This document shows positions 46,286 to 58,330 of a DNA stretch of 64,000 nucleotides, piece after piece. A program made the position numbers and the translations under genes. The notes under the pieces are model-generated. The model was not told the origin of the DNA, searched no databases, and saw nothing but the letters and a program-made list of their open reading frames with translations. The number at the start of each line of letters is the position of its first letter. Position 1 is the stretch's first letter. The DNA is from Eucommia ulmoides (taxonomy: Eukaryota; Streptophyta; Magnoliopsida; Garryales; Eucommiaceae): positions 14,902,240 to 14,966,239 of the forward strand of contig CM028338.1 of assembly GCA_016647705.1 (NCBI GenBank), written 5' to 3'.

Positions 46286-48843
46286 AATAAATACCCTTTA
46301 CCCAGAATCGATAAATTATTTGATCAGTTATGAGGATCCCAGCTCGTTTCCAAGATTGATTTGAGATCAAGATACCATCAGTTGAAAATCTAGGAGGAAG
46401 ATATTCCCAAAAAAACCTTTTCGGACGCGATATGGACACTTTGAATTTCTAGTCATGCCCTTTGGGCTGACGAATGCTCCTGCAACTTTTATGGACTTGA
46501 TGAATAGGATCTTTCGACCTTACCTAGATCAGTTCATCATGGTATTTATTGATGATATTTTGATTTATTCCAAAACTCAGGAAGAGCATGAAATACATCT
46601 GCGGATTGCCTTGCAGACACTCCGTGATCATCGACTATATGCCAAGTTTGAAAAGTGTAACTTCTGGTTGACAGAAGTAAAGTTCCTTGGGTATGTCATT
46701 TCTCGCCCGGGAATTTCAGTTGATCCATCAAAAATTGAAGCTATCTTGGACTGGCCGAGACCTAAGAATGCAATGGAGGTTCGAAGGTTCTTAGGATTGC
46801 TTGGATACTATCGGCGTTTCATGGAAAACGTTTCCCAAATTACCATGCCAATGACCTGACTCACCAAGAAGGATGTGAAGCTTGACTAGAAGGATGAATA
46901 TGAAATAGCCTTTCAAGTGCTAAATAACAAATTGACCAGTGCTCTAGTCTTGATCGTGCCCAAACCGAAAGAACTGTATGAAGTTTATACCGACGCTTCA
47001 GGAAGAGGGTTTAGATGTCTTTTAATGCAGTATGGGAGAGTTGTCGCTTATGCTTCTAGACAACTCAAACCTCATGAGCAAAATTATCTAACACATGATT
47101 TGGAGCTAGCAGCGGTAATCTTTGCCTTAAAGATCTGGAGATGCTATTTGTACGGCGCGACATTTCAAATTTTCTCAGACCACAAGAGTCTCAAATATTT
47201 GTTTACACAAGGAGACTTGAATTTAAGGCAGATGAGGTGGATGAAATATATGGAAGATTATGATTTTACCTTGCAATATCATCCCGGAAAGGCTAATATG
47301 GTAGCGGTTGCTTTGAGTCGCAAAAATCAAAGTATTGTGGCAAGGTTGGCTTTGGTAGATTGGAAAAGATCAGTAGTAATTGGAGACTACAATCTTCAAT
47401 ATGCGGAGAATTATAACCAAGTTTTCTTCTACAATGCCATTACAACCCCATCACTCTTGTAGATCATTAAAGAGCAACAGTACCAGGATGATACACTTCG
47501 TAAGATGTGGAGAAGAATCCAAAATGGTGAATACTTTGAAGGATGGAATATTTATCCAGATGGATCTCTCCATTTCGAAAAGAGAATAGTTATTCCGAAT
47601 AATTAACAACTAAACAAACCATACTGGATGACGCGCACAAGACTCATTTCACTGTACATTCCGGTAGTGACAAGATGTATCGGGATATGAAAAAATAGTA
47701 TTGGTAGAGGGGCATGAAAAAGGATGTAGCTCAGTATGTCACTTGATGTTTGACCTATCAACAAGTTAAAGCTGAACATCAATGACCAAATGGAGCCCTA
47801 CAGCCACAGCCCATTCCTGAGTGAAAATGGGACCATGTCACTATGTATTTTGTGACAGGATTGCCAAGAACCCCTGATGGATTTGATGCTATATGAGTAA
47901 TAGTAGACCGATTAACAAAAGTAGCTCACTTTATGACAATCAAGTCAAGTTATCTCTTTCAGAGGTTGAGCAAGCTCTACATAGATCAGATTGTGAAATT
48001 ACATGGGGTTCCGCTATCGATCATTTCAGATCGAGATCCTCAATTCATGACTAAGTTTTGGAAGAGCTTCCAGAAATCCCTTGGCACATAGCTCCAGTTT
48101 AGCACTGCATTTCATCCTTAGATCAACGGGCAGTCTGAGAGAATTATACAGATTTTAGAAGATATGCTGTGAGCTTGTATCCTAGATTTTCAGGGTAACT
48201 GAAGTGAGCATTTGCCATTAGTAAAGTTCGCTTACAATAATAGCTACCAGGTTAGCATTGGTATGGCACCATACGAAGCTTTGTATGGACGACCATGTCG
48301 GTCTTCTACTTGTTGGGCAGAGGCAGAGAACCGGATTATCATTGGTTCAGATTTGATTGAGGAGACTACAGAAAAGATCAAGCTTATCCAAGAACAATTA
48401 AAGGTAGCTCAAGATAGGTAAAAGAGCTATGCTGATAAAAGGAGGACACCTCTAGAGTTCCAAGTAGGCAATTTCGTATTTCTATGGGTAAACCCTCGAA
48501 AGAGAATGTCTCGATTTGGTTTAAAAGGAAACTTAACCTCGAGGTATATCGGACCCTTTGAAATTACAAAGAAAATTGGAGAGGTCGCCTACCACCTAGC
48601 CTTGCCTCAAGAGTTGTCACATGTGCACGATGTATTCCATATATCTCTTCTACGAAAGTATGAGTCAGATCCTTCTCACGAGATACAGTGGCAGGATATT
48701 CCAATACAGGGAGATGTTTCGTATGAGAAGATGCCTCAGCAGATTCTGGATTGGAAGGTAAAGTCCTTGTGGAGACGTAAGATACCTCTTGTAAAAGTAT
48801 TATGAAATCATCATGTACAGAAAGATGAAACTTGGGAGCTGTA
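46286..48843 (+). pseudogene. G pol: RT, RNase H, integrase, chromodomain
   Basis: RT resumes at NKYPLPRIDKLFDQL, then an out-of-frame stretch, then [20 protein letters not shown] and the active site [12 protein letters not shown] (intact). RNase [42 protein letters not shown] and [12 protein letters not shown]. Integrase: the zinc-finger half HKTHFTVHSGSDKM with CLTY for the usual CLTC; core WDHVTMYFVTGLPRT, GVPLSIISDRDPQF and GQSERIIQ; then FAYNNSYQVSIGMAPYEALY. GPY/F module: YIGPFEITKKIGEVAYHLAL. Chromodomain at the C terminus (about 48716-48843): MPQQILDWKVKSLWRRKIPL, then VKVL, a stop, and DETWEL. Domain order plus this chromodomain type indicate the Tekay/Del clade. Many stops (for example 46857, 47460, 47605, 48179, 48419) make it dead. 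Confidence 0.93.
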
Positions 48844-48919
48844 ATCAGGCATGTGTGAAAAATACCCCTACCTATTTGACGATTGAGGCCTAACTAGAAT
48901 TTCGGGGACAAAATTCTTT

Positions 48920-48933
48920 AAGGGGGAAAGAAT
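48920..48933 (+). promoter_or_regulatory. Polypurine tract of G
   Basis: AAGGGGGAAAGAAT directly before the TGTAATCTCC start of LTR 2. Confidence 0.88.
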
Positions 48934-50904
48934 TGTAATCTCCTGAAATTTGATGTAAAAATTATGGAGTTGTAAGAGTATTTAAATGAAAACATTTTGG
49001 CAAAAAGATGTAAAAAAAAAAAAAAAAAGTACACCTCAGCTCACCTCTTCCGAATAAGCCTTGCGGAGTAGACCTGGCCAGCTTGTCTGTAGACCTCAAA
49101 TCAGCTTTGCATGAACACCTCAGCAGAGCTATAGTTCGTATGAGTGTAGGTCAGCTCTACCCAAGCACCTCAGCTCTGCATGACTTGAGGTCAGCTCTAC
49201 TCAGCACCTCAGCTCTACATGACTTGAGGTCAGCTCTGCTCAGCACCTTAGGTTAGATCGACAATGCACCAGGTCAGATCAATCGTACAGTGTATTCAAT
49301 GTATATCTAGATATTTATGGGTTATAATCCCTAGACAATGTCATGACAAAAGTAAGAATTCTCTAGAAAGTCACGTGATGTATAAAGACCAAGTATAAAA
49401 ACCCACTTTTCCTCCCACTTTCTCCAAGTCTTGAAATAAAACAAAGAGAAAAAAGAGAGAAAAGAGAGCAATCTGGTGAAATTAAGCTTCGAGGAAAGAT
49501 TTTGAGCTCACAAATTGTTGCCAAGTGAATTGGTAGGTCCCGATTTGCTAGGAAATCACGGCATCTCGAGGTAGGGGAATTTTACCTATTTTCTTATGGG
49601 GGTTTTAATATATTTTGTGTGTATATGTTCTTGAATACATGTTTAAAACTTGTGTTTTTCAAATAAAAATGGATTTGTGTTGAAATCTGATTTTTCAACA
49701 AGTCCGGTATTTGAAAACGAGATTTCCACTTAAATGGAATTTCTAGAAATAACTGTTGTTCTGTAGACCTAGTTTAGTAAACCTGGTTCTATAGACCTGG
49801 TCTGGTAAGACCTGGTCTGGTAGACCTAGTTTTGTAGACCTTGTTTGGTATACCTGATTCTGTAGACCTTGTCTGGTAGACCTGATTCAGCAGACCTGGT
49901 CTGGTAGACTTAGTTTCGGCAGACCTAGTTCTGTAGACCTGGTCTGGCATACCTGGGTTAGCAGACCTAGTTCTGTAGACCTGGTTCAGTAGACCTGGTT
50001 TGGTAGACCTAATCCGGCAGACCTGGTCTTCTAAAGGGCTATTATATATAAAACTGTGTTTTTCCTTATGAAATTGGATCTGCTGGTTTAGTAGACCTTG
50101 TTTTTAAAATATATATATGTGTATATATTTGTGTGAAAAACATTCTGGCTAGGTGGTTTTTCGATGAACTTTATCGGGACTGAGGGAATCGGGTCACCGT
50201 GGAGTTAACCTTGGGTACAAGTCCCTAAACCCGCACGGGGGATACTCTAGGTTACGTGAGTATCTCACTAAATGGTATTTATTCAGTGGTATGGTTGGTC
50301 ATTGGGTATCTTTAGAGATGCCTTCGCTTTGTATATGTACGTGTATGTGTTTAAAAAACAAACTGCATGTAATTTTATACATGTAAGTTTTATCTCAGCG
50401 GATACATTTGTTTATTCAGCCAAGGTCGGTGTTTTGAAAAGATCATGTATTTTCCATAAACACAAGGAAAAATGGTAAGAAAATGGATAAATTTCCCTAC
50501 TGCGCATATTAAAACTCATCCCACTCTTTTCCTCTATTTTCAAGTAGTGCTCAGGATAGTGAACAAGAGTGAGCTAAATTTTGGAAGTACGTTTGGGACG
50601 TAGTTAAATAGCATGGTACTTCATTTTGTAATGTATTTAGTTTGTTTTGGCTTGGCATGTACTGTTGGGCTCTATGTACTGTTGGGCCCAGAAGAGCCCA
50701 ACCGTTTTGGACTGTTGGTTTGTTTTTAACCGTTATATAAGATGTGTCTATTGATGCTGCTAAAAGTGTAATAAATCACATAGAGGGCCCAATCTAATAT
50801 TTATATTAATTTTTATTTTAAAGTAACAAATAGGGTTAACGGTCGACTACTTAAGTTGGTCGTCCCAGAGTTTAATTCACGACCCCCAGGTTTGGGGTGT
50901 GACA
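48934..50904 (+). repeat. G LTR 2, complete
   Basis: 1971 bp, TGTAATCTCC to GTGTGACA. TATA box CAAGTATAAAAACCC near 49390. Upstream of it, a 45-bp-period repeat (CACCTCAGCTCTRCATGACT, then TGAGGTCAGCTCT) at about 49130-49250. Downstream, the AGACCTGGTCT array at 49755-50035. It is at once the 3' LTR of the first G copy and the 5' LTR of the second. Confidence 0.92.
49130..49250 (+). repeat. CAGCTCT repeats upstream of the G TATA box
   Basis: Two to three units of about 45 bp alternating CACCTCAGCTCT with GAGGTCAGCTCT. The AGGTCAG / CACCTCAG half-sites form imperfect dyads. Confidence 0.75.
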
Positions 50905-50915
50905 GGTCTTCTTTT

Positions 50916-50932
50916 CCGTATCAGAGCTGAGG
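50916..50932 (+). promoter_or_regulatory. Primer-binding site of G, second copy (degenerate)
   Basis: CCGTATCAGAGCTGAGG at the same offset from LTR 2 as the site at 42988. The first two bases and one inner base differ from the initiator tRNA-Met complement. Confidence 0.85.
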
Positions 50933-51009
50933 TTTTATGAAACATTGGGAGTTTAAGTAGATGCAGCTTCATTAATAGGCACTAACAAGTTTTCCTACAG
51001 TCCAGAAAA

Positions 51010-52457
51010 ATGCCGCTGAGAAAGAGAACCTGTGCCCAGGCCGAAAATACCCCGATAGAAAATGCACCAGCGGGAGAAAATCAGAATTTTCTGGCAGCCA
51101 TGTATGAGGCATTTCAAGGAATGTCTACCTGTGCCCGGGAGAATCATGGGGTAGATAATGAATGGTGGATATACCTAAGGGAATTCTTGAGGCTGCCGAT
51201 AGAACCATTTCGAGGAAGACCAGATGTCTTCAAGGCTGAATATTGGATAAGGCCTATGGATCATCATTTTGATTTGCTCCAGGTCCCTGCGGCCTACCGA
51301 GTCGAGTTCACAGCTACTAAACTTGAAGGTGAAGCGGAGTTTTGGTGGGCGCAGACCAAGAGGAGCCGTGAGGTTGCTGATATGACTTGGGAAAGGTTTT
51401 GTGACCTATTCTATGAAAGGTTCTTTCCTCAGCCCCTAAAGGAAAATAAGATACGAGAATTCTATAACCTTACTCAGGGGGATATGACAGTGTCAGAGTA
51501 TGAGGCCAGATTCGCTGAGTTATCTCGATTTATACTAGGCGCCGTGTCCAAAGAGGTAGAAAAGTGTGTGAAATTCTAGACGGGACTACGACATAATATC
51601 CGGAGACAAGTAGTGGTGGTTGGTGCCGTACCTATTCGCATTTGGTGGCAACAGCACTGAGGGTGGAGCATAATCATCTTCTTTATTTGAAAAAAACCGG
51701 GGCTAAGAAGAAGGATATAGGCAGAAGTTCCAAGAAGATGACCCGCAAGAACCAGTACCGTGGCCCCAGTCATGGCAGTACTAGAAATACCAGTGGCAGC
51801 AGAAGTAAGAGTAACTCATCTGGCAATGGATGTTCTGGAGCTTATACCAGTTATCTGTGTGGACAGCCGGGACGTGTTAAGAGAAATTGCCCAGTCCATC
51901 AACAATAATCTGGTAATCTTCAGGACTCTAGTCAGAGTAGTCAGACAAGATCTATACAATCTCAATAGTCTATGCCAAGCTATCCACCCCAAATTCTTCA
52001 GATATATGGTTACCAGCCGCAGTATCAATATCGTCCTCAACCCCCGGCACAGTATCAGCCACCTGCAGTTACGTCTCATCAGGATCTTCAGCAAGGAGGA
52101 CAAGCCAGCCGAGAGAGAGGTAATAAAGGAAAAGGGAAGGCTCGAGTCCAGAGTTACAGCATTGGCGAGGGAGGTGCTGAGCCACAGGGTAGTCATGTTG
52201 TGGTTGATGGTATGCTTCTTATCTCCTGCTCATGCGCTCATGTGTTTTTTGATATAGGTACACCGCACTTGTTTATGTCTGCTTTATTTACCTCGTTACT
52301 TGGTCTGAGTATGGAAAGTTTAAATGAACCCTTATGTGTAAATACTACACTTGGAGAATACGAGAATCTTGCTCTGATTTGTCGGGAATGTCGAATCACT
52401 ATAGCAGACAAGAAGTTTTTCGCTGACTTGATAGTTCTACCTATGGAACAGTTTGGG
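51010..52457 (+). pseudogene. G gag and part of protease, second copy
   Basis: Begins MPLRKRTCAQAENTPIENAP and repeats the first copy almost throughout: FLRLPIEPFRGRPDVFKAEY, WIRPMDHHFDLLQVP, FYNLTQGDMTVSEYEARF, KCVKF followed by the same TAG codon (51577-51579). A one-base frame change follows near 51620. The zinc knuckle SYLCGQPGRVKRNC has lost its first Cys, a different lesion from copy 1. In protease, VFFDIGTPHLFMS keeps D-x-G, unlike copy 1. It breaks off after LPMEQFG at 52457, and pol is absent. Start chosen at the Met after the primer site; the corresponding Met in copy 1 is lost. Confidence 0.92.
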
Positions 52458-52510
52458 TTGTGACAAAAATAATCATGTTTGATTCATGACCCCCAGGTTT
52501 GGGGTGTGAC
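52458..52510 (+). repeat. Remnant of a third G LTR end
   Basis: Contains GGGTTGTGACA, then TTGATTCATGACCCCCAGG and TTTGGGGTGTGAC, matching the last 35 or so bases of LTR 2 (TTAATTCACGACCCCCAGG). It shows that a further LTR once lay downstream and that pol plus most of that LTR were deleted. Confidence 0.8.
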
Positions 52511-52515
52511 CAAAA

Positions 52516-52728
52516 ATTCTAGCCTCTAATAGTGGAATTAAAAAAAAAAAAAAAAATCCTGCCTCTGATAGCGGAACAGAATAAATGCATGTCTCTAATA
52601 ATGGATGAGATTAATTCCTGTCTCTGATGACGGATGCATCAAATTCTTGTCTCAACTAACAGATGCGATAAATTCTTATCTCTGATGACGAATGCGCTAA
52701 ATTTATGACAGATGCGTTAAATTCTTGC
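52516..52728 (+). repeat. Tandem array of about 29 bp, about seven copies
   Basis: Units resemble CTTGTCTCTGATGACGGATG followed by CGATAAATT. One unit contains an A-run expansion (52540-52556). Irregular, with no spacers, so not a CRISPR. Confidence 0.85.
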
Positions 52729-52738
52729 CTTATACGGC

Positions 52739-53130
52739 TGTAGACACTGCATTTTATCCCGCCTAGTCAGTGTTTAATCAAGAATACAAGTTCAAATAAA
52801 CTTTAAACTGAGATTTAAAGGAAAATGATTTTTTATCTTAGATCACACTGAATAACCCAGAAAAACAAAAAAAATATATAAAAAAAACATAAAACTGTTA
52901 AATTGGGCTGAATTTAATTAATTAAAAATTTCAAGTCTACCTCGAAAATCCAAAAATTAAATGGGGTCTAAAATGACATTATTAAAGGTTGTTTTTCATC
53001 AAATCTCTTTTAATCTGAATAAAAATTATGTACTACCCTTCAATTATAGGATATTTCACCAATTAACTTGGTTACCTACTTGACTTTGAAACATTCACTA
53101 TCTTTGGTTTTGTTTGTTTAACACCAAAAA
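52739..53130 (+). repeat. C LTR start, truncated
   Basis: Begins TGTAGACACTGCATTTTATC and matches the first 390 bp of the LTR at 54933 (TGTAGATACCGTATTTTGTC). Beyond CACCAAAAAT the match ends. Confidence 0.8.
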
Positions 53131-53783
53131 TATATGGGCAACCCATGTGGGTTCTGTTGCATTTTCCTAAACATACATAATGTGATCCAGTGCCCTAGCT
53201 AGAGCTAGGGCACATTATCCGGTCTCTCTATTGAGATTTTGTGATAAGACTCACCCTAGCTAGAGTTGGGGCACATTATATCAAATTTCACCATTAAGAT
53301 TTCTTGATAAGACTCGCTCCAGCTAGAGCTGAGGCACAATTTAGAATTGAAAAGTCAAAGAATACAAAATTCAAGATTCAAAAATCAAAGTTTGTAATCC
53401 CTAGAAAGAAGCAAGCATCACAGAGCCCCAGTCTATGATTAGGGCACATTTTATCTGAAGTTAAATTTCCCATGGGAAGTTTTCTAGTCCTGGTCAGGCA
53501 GTCCCACGTTGGATATGGCCACAAACTCCACTAAGTGTTGAGCATCCCCGAGAGTTTTCTCCGGTGAGACTTATCTCAGTCATTTTCAATAATGTATTGA
53601 TATGACGACCCCAGTATCGATTTCTCTAACCAATAACCTTTTCTACCAAATTCCAATCTACATAAAATCAAATCTTGAACTACATTGGACCTCATTCTCA
53701 GCTATTTGAGATATGTAGAAACTCTGATAGGGTTCGATTAAGACAGATCAATTAATCAATCAATCAATTAAACCAAAAAAAAA

Positions 53784-54310
53784 TCTTTCACCGTGTTCTT
53801 CGCAATATTAGAACACCATGTTAGAAACCAAAAAATCTTTCACTGTGTTCTTTGGTATCTTTATAACACTATGTCAGGAACCAAAAAAAAAAATTCACCG
53901 TGTTCTTTGCCATCTTTAGAACACTATGTCAAAATCCAAAAAAGAATTGTCACCTTTTTCTTTGCTATCTTTAGAACATTGTGTCAAAAAGAAAAAAAAA
54001 TCTTTCACAATGTTCTTCGCTGTCTTTAGAACACCATCTCAGAATCCAAAAAAATCTTCCACCCTGTTCTTCATTATCTTTAGAATACTGTGTCAGAAAC
54101 TAAAAAAAAAAAAAAATCTTTCACCTTGTTTTTCACTATCTTTAGAACACTGTGTTAGAAACCAAAAAAAATATTTCACCATGTTCTTCACCATCTTTAG
54201 AACACTGTGTCAGAAACCAAAAAAAAAACTTTCATTGTATTCTTTGCTATCTTTAGAACACTGTGTCAGAATCCAAAAAAAAAACTTTCATTGTGCTCTT
54301 CACTATATCC
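53784..54310 (+). repeat. Minisatellite, ten units of 52-60 bp
   Basis: Each unit has TTTCACYRTGTTCTTCRCYA, then TCTTTAGAACACTGTGTCAG, then a variable AAMCCAAAAAAA tract. Unit starts near 53784, 53836, 53893, 53949, 54001, 54056, 54118, 54173, 54229 and 54287. Length variation comes mainly from the A-run. Confidence 0.92.
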
Positions 54311-54333
54311 TTAGTCACTATATCAAAATCCCA

Positions 54334-54640
54334 TCCATACCTACCTCACACGAGTCGGTAAAGTACATGATTTCCAACCTTAGTTGGTCAGAGAAGTAGA
54401 CAATCCATACCTACCTTACACGGGTCGGTGAAGTGCATCCTTTCCTACTTTAGTTGGTTGGAGAAGTAGACTATCTATACCTACCTCACAATTTATGCCT
54501 ACCTCACAATATATGCCTACCTCACATGGGTATACGAGTGAAGTACATCTTATCCAACCTTAACTGGTTGCAGAGTTAAATCAATTCCTACCTCACACGG
54601 GTCGGTAAAGTGCATATTATCCCAGTCAAAGAAAACCTAT
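54334..54640 (+). repeat. Tandem repeat of about 70 bp, about four units
   Basis: Units contain CCTACCTCACACGGGTCGGT, AARTRCAT, then CCAACCTTAGTTGGT. The last part, CCAACCTTAGTTGG, is itself an imperfect inverted repeat. One unit has a triplicated CCTACCTCACA. Confidence 0.82.
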
Positions 54641-54932
54641 TGTCCAACCTCAAGCAGTCAAAGATTCCAACAATATTATCATTCCTCAACCCGAAAAAAG
54701 TCCTCCAGGATTGATCGTTTGTCATCTTACCAATCCTCTAAGATCAGGTATGTCGTCGTCCTTTAGGCGATTCTTAATCGCTTCTATAGGATAGATGTAG
54801 TAATATCAAATGCTCCTGACTTTGCTTCGTTAAATCTAAATTCCTATCATTAATTTTCATGTCTATAGGAAAAAAAATTGTTGTCTCCTTCCTCGTCATT
54901 ACAAGTAAACTCGCATAACAAAGATGTGCAGC

Positions 54933-57766
54933 TGTAGATACCGTATTTTGTCCCACCTACTTAGTGTCAAACCGAAAGTATAAGTTCAAATAAACTTTAA
55001 ACAATGGTTTAAAGGGAATGAATTTTTACCTCAGAGTTCACTATATATTACACTAAGATACTATGAACAACAACAACAAAAAAAAAAAAAAAAAATCATA
55101 AAACTGTCATATTAGACTGAATTTGGTTAAGTAAACGTTTTAAGTCAACCTCAAAATTCCTAAAGATATAAGGGGCCTAAAATGAATTTATTAAAGGATG
55201 ATTTTATCATCTTTAATATAAATAAAAATTAGTTACTACCCTTTAATTATAGAAAATTTCACCAATTTACCTTTGTTACCTATTTCGACTGTGAAACATT
55301 TACTAACACCGGTTTTGTCTATTTGATATCAAAAATGTTGGTTTAAATATTTGTTTTAAATACTAATCTCTATCAAATAAAATCCAAAACACCTAAATCA
55401 AGTCATAAAATTGCCATGACAAGTCCAAGTTACCAAAGTAATTAAGGATTAGGACTCGGTTCAAAATTAACCAAACCGAAATCAACTTGACTAAACATCA
55501 AAACCCATCCAGTCAAGGGCCCAACCAAGTATTAATGAATTATAAAAATGAGCATTAAAATCCTAAGAAACTTCCTAGATATTTCCTACAAATTATCTAA
55601 CGAAAGAACCAAATTACTTAAGAAGTAACTAACCATTATCGAAAGTAAACCAATCTGATTTGTGACCTAACAAGGCATTTAATGAGCATTATATGACCAT
55701 CCCATCAAGAATTAAATTCTTGGGATGACATGGATGGACCACATTCAAGGTATTAAGATATTTTCATCAAAATATCTTAGGGATAACCGAAATAGGCTAC
55801 CCATGACAATGCAAACCAAGTTGATTCCATCCAATTTGAACCAATTCAAAGCCCATCACATCAAATGTAACTATCAAGCATTAAATACAAAGTGATGCTT
55901 TGAGACTAGATTCAATTCACCTTAGAACTATTTATAGCAACTAAACTGAAATAGTGAAACTAAACAGTACTTAGCCACTAAACCAAACTAGAAGTGTCAT
56001 ATCATGCCATAAATCACCCCATGTAAAACCAATCATCTCCAAGATTTGGTAATGATTGCCTATCATTTGCAATGATTGCACCAAATCTTTAATGATTTGG
56101 TAATCATTACCAAATCTTTTGAGAATCTTATAGAATCTTTAAAATTCAATCAAAGCCATTCAACATCAAGAAATCGAAAGGTAACCCCTAGACCAAACAC
56201 TACCTAAGGAGAATGATGGGGATGCTTGTGCATTAGTGAATTGGTAGGCATCCCAAGCCTATAAATAGAGGGCCTGTTTTCATTTGAATAGGGCCTTGAA
56301 CCATGAGCTTCTCTCTCTAGGATCAAATCTTATTTTTGGGTCTTGAGGATTCTCAAGACTTTCCTTTAATAAACACCTCCAAATTCTGTTGAAATACCAT
56401 CTCGGATGAGCTCTTGAGGACCTTGAAGGAATATCTCAAGAGGTTGAGGGTAAACAATCAAGAACAACCGATAAGATCCAAAGAAAGAGAGGAAGGTAAT
56501 TGCTTAGGGAAGACTACTTCTCCTAAGTTAGGTATGTCATCCTAAACCTCCTTTAATTTTGTCCTAAATTCAGTTATTATGCTTGTACATAGCATGTCTA
56601 CATAGTTCATTAACTTAATTTCCATGTTTATATCATATCTATCAAGTAATCAAGTAAAAAATGGTAAAATCATACCACAATCATCAAACTGTGTCAAAAT
56701 CATCCAAAATCATGTCAAGAACATCAAGAACGTCCGAGAACATTTTAAAAACATGTGAGAATCCTGACAAAACATCTATCATACCATGAGTTCTGCATAG
56801 TATCTATGATTTTCTCATGAACACATCCAACCAAACTCTATTAACAGTTAATCTAACCATACACTGTTAAATAACTGACTTTACTTTATTGCTAAATGTC
56901 AAGATCACAGCTAGAACTAAGTCTTCAAGTTAGTGGACTGACACTGTATTCAAATATCATAGTATAATTCATATCTTGTTTAATAACTAAAATCAAATAA
57001 AACTAGTATAACTTCACTCAATGAACTATATTCTGACCTGATTCTCATTGATCTGATATACATAGGCAACCCACATACGGATTTGGTTACTAATCAAATA
57101 AAATCCATTTCATTGACTATTGGAACTATGTGTCGACCTGATTACTCGTGTTCACGGGAATACGTAGGCAACCTTTACAAGGTTCGGTCTTAAAAAAATA
57201 CAAAAATATTTCATTTTCAATTATTGTTGGGTTGTCACTGATTAGTTATGATAATGTTTATTGCTTTCATTTCATATAAAAAATGCATTAAAAAAAAGAC
57301 AAAAATATTTAAAAAAGTGAACTATTTTGTTAAAGCAAACCAAAGAAAATTGCTTGGACTTTGTCTAAAAGTGAACATCTATTTAGACTGAGGTACCATG
57401 TTTAGATGGCCTTGGGGTGCATAAAACCTTCCTCGAGCATAATCAACCCCCGAACTTTAAAAACTCTCTAGTAAAAGACCTTTACAAGTCAAAACATAAG
57501 CCATTTCAAAATAAAAAATAAATTTCTAAAATCCTGGTAACCTAGCACACCATTTAATCCATGCTAGGTGGCGACTCCTTTTCAAAAATAAAATCCTGAC
57601 CCAAAGAAGTTTTCAAAATTAACGCCTAGAAAAGCCCTTCAAAACCATTTTTTCAAAAATGAACTAATTTGGAGGATTTCAAGATAAATAAATGGAAACT
57701 TGTTCTCCTCTTCTTCCCGATCTTTACTTCCACTTACTTTTCAAACAAAATCTGGGGTGCATCACA
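54933..57766 (+). repeat. C LTR, most complete copy
   Basis: 2834 bp from TGTAGATACCG to GGGTGCATCACA. TATA box TATAAATAG at 56260-56268 (AGCCTATAAATAGAGG). It includes a paired AATCATTGC/GCAATGATT stretch at 56045-56120 and the CCTACGTATCC subrepeats inverted at 57030-57200. Five-base flanks differ (GCAGC / CATCC), so it is either one LTR of a rearranged element or an old solo LTR. Confidence 0.85.
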
Positions 57767-58330
57767 CATCCTAGAAAGCTTCAGTTCCTAGATCTTTAAA
57801 CCTCTGACGTCCTTCCCGAGGGAACATCCATCTTTGGTTGGTGATCCGAGAGAGGCGAGTTTTTTAGCCGGATCCTGGGGGAGAAACCCACTCATCTTTA
57901 CTTCTACTAACTCCTCTTTTTATCCTACAGCGTTTCATAGCTTAGGTCGGCATGACCAAATCGCATGACTTCAGCCCCTCTTGCCGGCCTCTCTATCCCC
58001 AAGAGGGTTATGGCTTGGGTTTTTCTCATCATGATATGCAATGCAAAGTGGTGCTCGTGCATTGGAGAGAGTATACATAAATTTAAAGATTGTAATGTAA
58101 ATGCAAATATTGAAAGATAGTAAGTAAATACAGTAATATATAGACGGTAAATAGATGCATGCAAAGTATATAAACATATTGAAAGAAAATGTTTATTATT
58201 AGTATTTTTTGGGGGAATTGTTTATGTTTGACAAACCAAAGACATATTTCTTGGTATGTATTTAATCCTAAATATGGATTTAGATTTTGACTAGGCTTAA
58301 AACTCAAAAGTACCCAGGGAAGTCGCTAGT
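57767..58330. other. Spacer between inverted C LTRs
   Basis: About 560 bp, partly GC-richer than its surroundings (57790-58010). No frame conserved elsewhere in the window and no transposon terminus recognised. The short frames on the minus strand near 57925-58307 overlap one another and look random. Confidence 0.5.

Larger units (their letters stand above)
53131..54932. other. Region between two C LTR starts; three tandem arrays, no gene
   Basis: Contains three diverged copies of CTAGCTAGAGCTRGGGCAC at about 53195, 53265 and 53315, a minisatellite (53784-54310) and a 70-bp repeat (54334-54640). It may be the internal region of a non-autonomous C element lying between a truncated 5' LTR and the 3' LTR, but no primer site or polypurine tract can be named. 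The frame of 157 codons across the minisatellite is an artefact of the repeat. Confidence 0.6.

Noticed and set aside
52516-52728. CRISPR-like direct repeats
   Set aside because: Units are contiguous and diverged, with no unique spacers, and the context is plant retroelements.
53926-54399. A 157-codon open frame that looks like a repeated membrane peptide
   Set aside because: It is a translation of the 52-60-bp minisatellite, with Lys runs from poly-A; there is no independent coding evidence.
56045-56120. AATCATTGC/GCAATGATT stretch as a terminator or MITE
   Set aside because: It lies inside the C LTR and recurs in the other C copies at 8200-8270 and 62150-62230, so it is part of the LTR.
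57925-58307. Three overlapping minus-strand frames that could be a small membrane protein
   Set aside because: AT-rich, overlapping in different frames, no start context or homologue in the window.
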